Shown here piece by piece: positions 61,429 to 64,000 of a stretch of DNA of 64,000 nucleotides. The first letter of the stretch is position 1; each line of letters begins with the position of its first letter. Source of the DNA: Sphagnum compactum (Eukaryota; Bryophyta; Sphagnopsida; Sphagnales). The position numbers were made by a program, and so were the translations under genes. The stretch spans positions 11,284,001-11,348,000 of the forward strand of contig OZ234504.1 of the NCBI GenBank assembly GCA_965153455.1. Direction: 5' to 3'. The notes under the pieces are model-generated. The model ran no database searches, had not been told where the DNA came from, and worked only from the letters and a program-made list of their open reading frames with translations.

Positions 61429-64000
61429 AGTTAGTTCATGGGGTTTTGATTTTTTTTTTATCATCCCAAGTCCCAAACTTCCATCCATTTTATTGCTTAA
61501 TCCCTGATTAGTATTCACTAATTAGCACTCCCTAACAGCTTAATCCATGATTAGAGTCCAGCAATTAGCACTTGGTTCATCCGGGTAAGGAGGTTGCTAT
61601 TCATCATCTCATGTCCCAAGTTCCATCCATTTTTTTGGGTGATGGAACCATAACTCTTCTTTAAAATCCGGTGTTTTTTTTCCCTTTTTTCCCCCTCACT
61701 TCTGGCAATTAAAAACCTAAAAAAAAAGAAAAAAAGGCTAAACATGACTATGTATTAGTTTACAATCAATGGATGTGGAAAATGAGGGTTGAGTGTAATT
61801 AAGTTGAATAAGTTATATCGGAATTAGGCATGTAAGATGTTAAATATATGTTTAAATATATAGATTCCTTTAATCAATGATTAACATTAAATAATTATCA
61901 TTACCTATCCACCCAACTAGCTACTACTACCATCATCTTGTTTAAATATTGTGCTAAGTGCGTACAATATTTAAGTGCATTATGAATCGTCAAAACCTTT
62001 TATTTATAATCTTTGTTTTGTTGTGTACTTCTCAATTTTGGCACAAGTCGTTTTGATATTGGCATAAGTTTGTTCATTTAAGATAACATAACTTGTTTAG
62101 TCTTGGCACATGTTGGCTTGATATTAAGGACAAAACTTAGCCCTATTAAGAACCCTTACGACAACTTGAAGTTTTTGAACCAAGTTTCATAGATCAACCA
62201 AATGCCAAATTTGGGTTACCTCATCATAGAATTTTTATTTTTAAAAAAAAAAATTTGGGGTAAAATTCCATAACTAAATCTAAAGATGTCTTTAAAACAA
62301 ATGTGATTCCATTTGGATTGAGTTTTGAAACTTCTTTTTTTTAAAGCATAATTACACATGTGAAAACAGAGGTTTGTGTTAATCAAATTTTGTATTTCAA
62401 AATTTATTGGAACATATAATTTATCCCATGTTTTCCAAGGATTAGGTAGTTGTAGGGGAAGAGTAGTCCAAAAGGTGGTTACGTAAAAAGCAAATGGTTA
62501 AAGGATCAAAACTATGTATTTTTTGTTAATATAGTTATGGGGATTTATTTGATTGGTTTCATAAATATTTATTCACATATTTATTTTTATGCATGTTTGT
62601 TATTGCAACAATCATTTAACTTAACATGGATTCTACACATTCATAAAACTATGCTTAAAATTTTGCACATTTTTTCACCAATCTCTCAATTTTTAATCTT
62701 CAAATGTATTCTATGAAATTTTTGATATTATACAACAAGTTTCATTCTAGTTAAATGAAGGTGCTTTCAATAAGCCACAAACATGCATTTATATACTAAA
62801 CAATAAAAAATCAAACAAGAAAGTTCTTAAAGCTTTACACCTTAGATGATTTAACAAACGATTCAACATGCACATTAATTTGTGTCATATTTTTTTTTAC
62901 TATGTCACCATCTTTAAGTCATGCATATTAATTTGTGTCATAACTTTTTTAGTAAGTTATCATTGAGTTGTGCATATTGATTTGTGCCATGACTAGTTAG
63001 TGATAAGTCACCTTGAATCATACACAAACCATTATTAAATTATGACACCTCACCACTTAATGTAATAAATTACCTAAACATAATGTTACCTAATTTAATA
63101 AATCATTTATTTTAACCCCTTAGATAATCACATCATTATCAAGTTTCCTCTTATTTACATCAAGTTATAATTTTTTATGTTTTTTGTGAGCATGGGAACA
63201 AAGGCGATAGCTTGAACTTTCATGTTAAAACACAACAAATCATTCGATGGGACCTACCCTTTCCCAACATAAAAATAAAATGTAATTTGACTATGCCAAC
63301 TTAAAGGTATTTTACATATTTTTAAAATTCTTATGAATCTAAGCTTAGAAGATCACCTTTTCCAAAGGAGAAATTAGGTCATATTGTTTTTGGGTGTACA
63401 TGGGAAGGCTTTAGGTTCGAGGCATTCCCAAAATAGGTAAGGTGTTTTTAGGAAGGGTCATTAGTCTAGGCCAAAAATAATGGTAGTCAATTTTTTAAAT
63501 AAAATTTTCATGCAACCAATGATAAGTCGTGTCATGGATGAAGGGGCTTCCCTTTTTTTCTTATGCGGAAGGGGGAGGGGGGTTTTATTTCCAAATTGTG
63601 TTTAGTGTAGAGAGTGGACTATCCATTGTTCATTTTCCACTTGGGCAATGGACTTTCCATGCAAGTTTTTTTTGGATGGTGGGAGTCAAAATAAAAAGTT
63701 CCCAAGTTCTTGTCATGTTCCCCAAAGAGTTCCCAATAACACCTCACTTTTACCCCACATGTTTTGGCAAATGTTGTCTTCCTTTCACCTATATAGCTTG
63801 GGTAAAGGGGAGGAATTCCCTCCTCACATAAAAACTATTATTTTGGGGCTTCCCAAGTTTGAGTTCTTTTTGGTGATGGGTCAATCAAAATGGCCCATTG
63901 TGTTTTAAAAAAATGTAGAAGGTAACCCATCTAATGACCAAGAAAGGTGAATAAAGGACCTAGGACAAGGTGATAGTTGAATCCACCTCATTGATTCACC
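61429..64000. other. Intergenic AT-rich DNA, no gene seen
   Basis: Two AATTAGCACTCxxTAA-type words and CCCTGATTAG/CCTGATTAG variants repeat between about 60945 and 61575 on both sides of the element at 61060. Related words of the type CATATTxATTTGTG(T/C)CAT repeat near 62870-63000. A block at 63437-63490 matches 53330-53390. Open frames at 63529-63908 show no family. Confidence 0.45.

Noticed and set aside
63529-63908. Two overlapping open frames on + near the right edge
   Set aside because: No family resemblance and no conserved composition; likely chance frames in intergenic DNA.
1-64000. CRISPR array, prokaryotic operon or phage-defence island
   Set aside because: The genes are spliced plant genes; the tandem arrays lack the uniform repeat and unique-spacer pattern.

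Overview
This window is nuclear DNA of a land plant. It is AT-rich and carries plant-type spliced genes (GT...AG introns), plant-type (TTTAGGG/CCCTAAA) telomere-like runs, plant gene families and a dense load of transposon remains. The low gene density and heavy repeat load suit a large genome such as a fern or another seed-free plant. I cannot prove the lineage from sequence alone.

Five protein genes can be supported, all in the less AT-rich islands. (1) About 17.5-18.1 kb, + strand: a small acidic plant protein of unknown function with a conserved Ser/Asp-rich then Trp-rich core. (2) 30.8-31.4 kb, +: an intronless Maf-type nucleotide pyrophosphatase. (3) 33.4-36.2 kb, -: a four-exon proline-rich extensin-like receptor kinase (PERK), convergent with Maf. 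(4) 55.1-56.6 kb, -: a three-exon protein resembling LEA proteins of the seed maturation protein (SMP) group. (5) 57.9-60.8 kb, -: an eight-exon chloroplast aldo-keto reductase of the At1g06690 type with an intact catalytic tetrad. Exon phases close exactly in the last three. Nothing suggests that these genes form one pathway.

The rest is repeats. The left 7 kb holds a decayed Ty3/gypsy chromodomain retroelement (- strand). A 1.8-kb CACTA-like DNA transposon is inserted cleanly into its reverse transcriptase, and the outer LTR-like arms lie in inverted rather than direct orientation. A related, larger CACTA-like element at about 26-29.5 kb carries an internal array of six ~185-bp units. A compact element at 22.2-22.5 kb has 49-bp perfect terminal inverted repeats, a perfect 9-bp target duplication and a GC-rich coding-like core, as expected of a Mutator-like or Pack-MULE insertion. 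Two copies of a ~370-390-bp inverted-repeat element lie at 9.2 and 61.1 kb. A 617-bp foldback lies at 52.0-52.6 kb. Two fragments of a non-LTR retrotransposon family lie at about 21.4-22.1 and 45.4-46.0 kb, both on the - strand. Several minisatellites are present, two of them with 42-bp (14-codon) periods.

I found no tRNA, rRNA, CRISPR array or prokaryotic-type system. The most unusual material is transposon architecture, not a new gene system.
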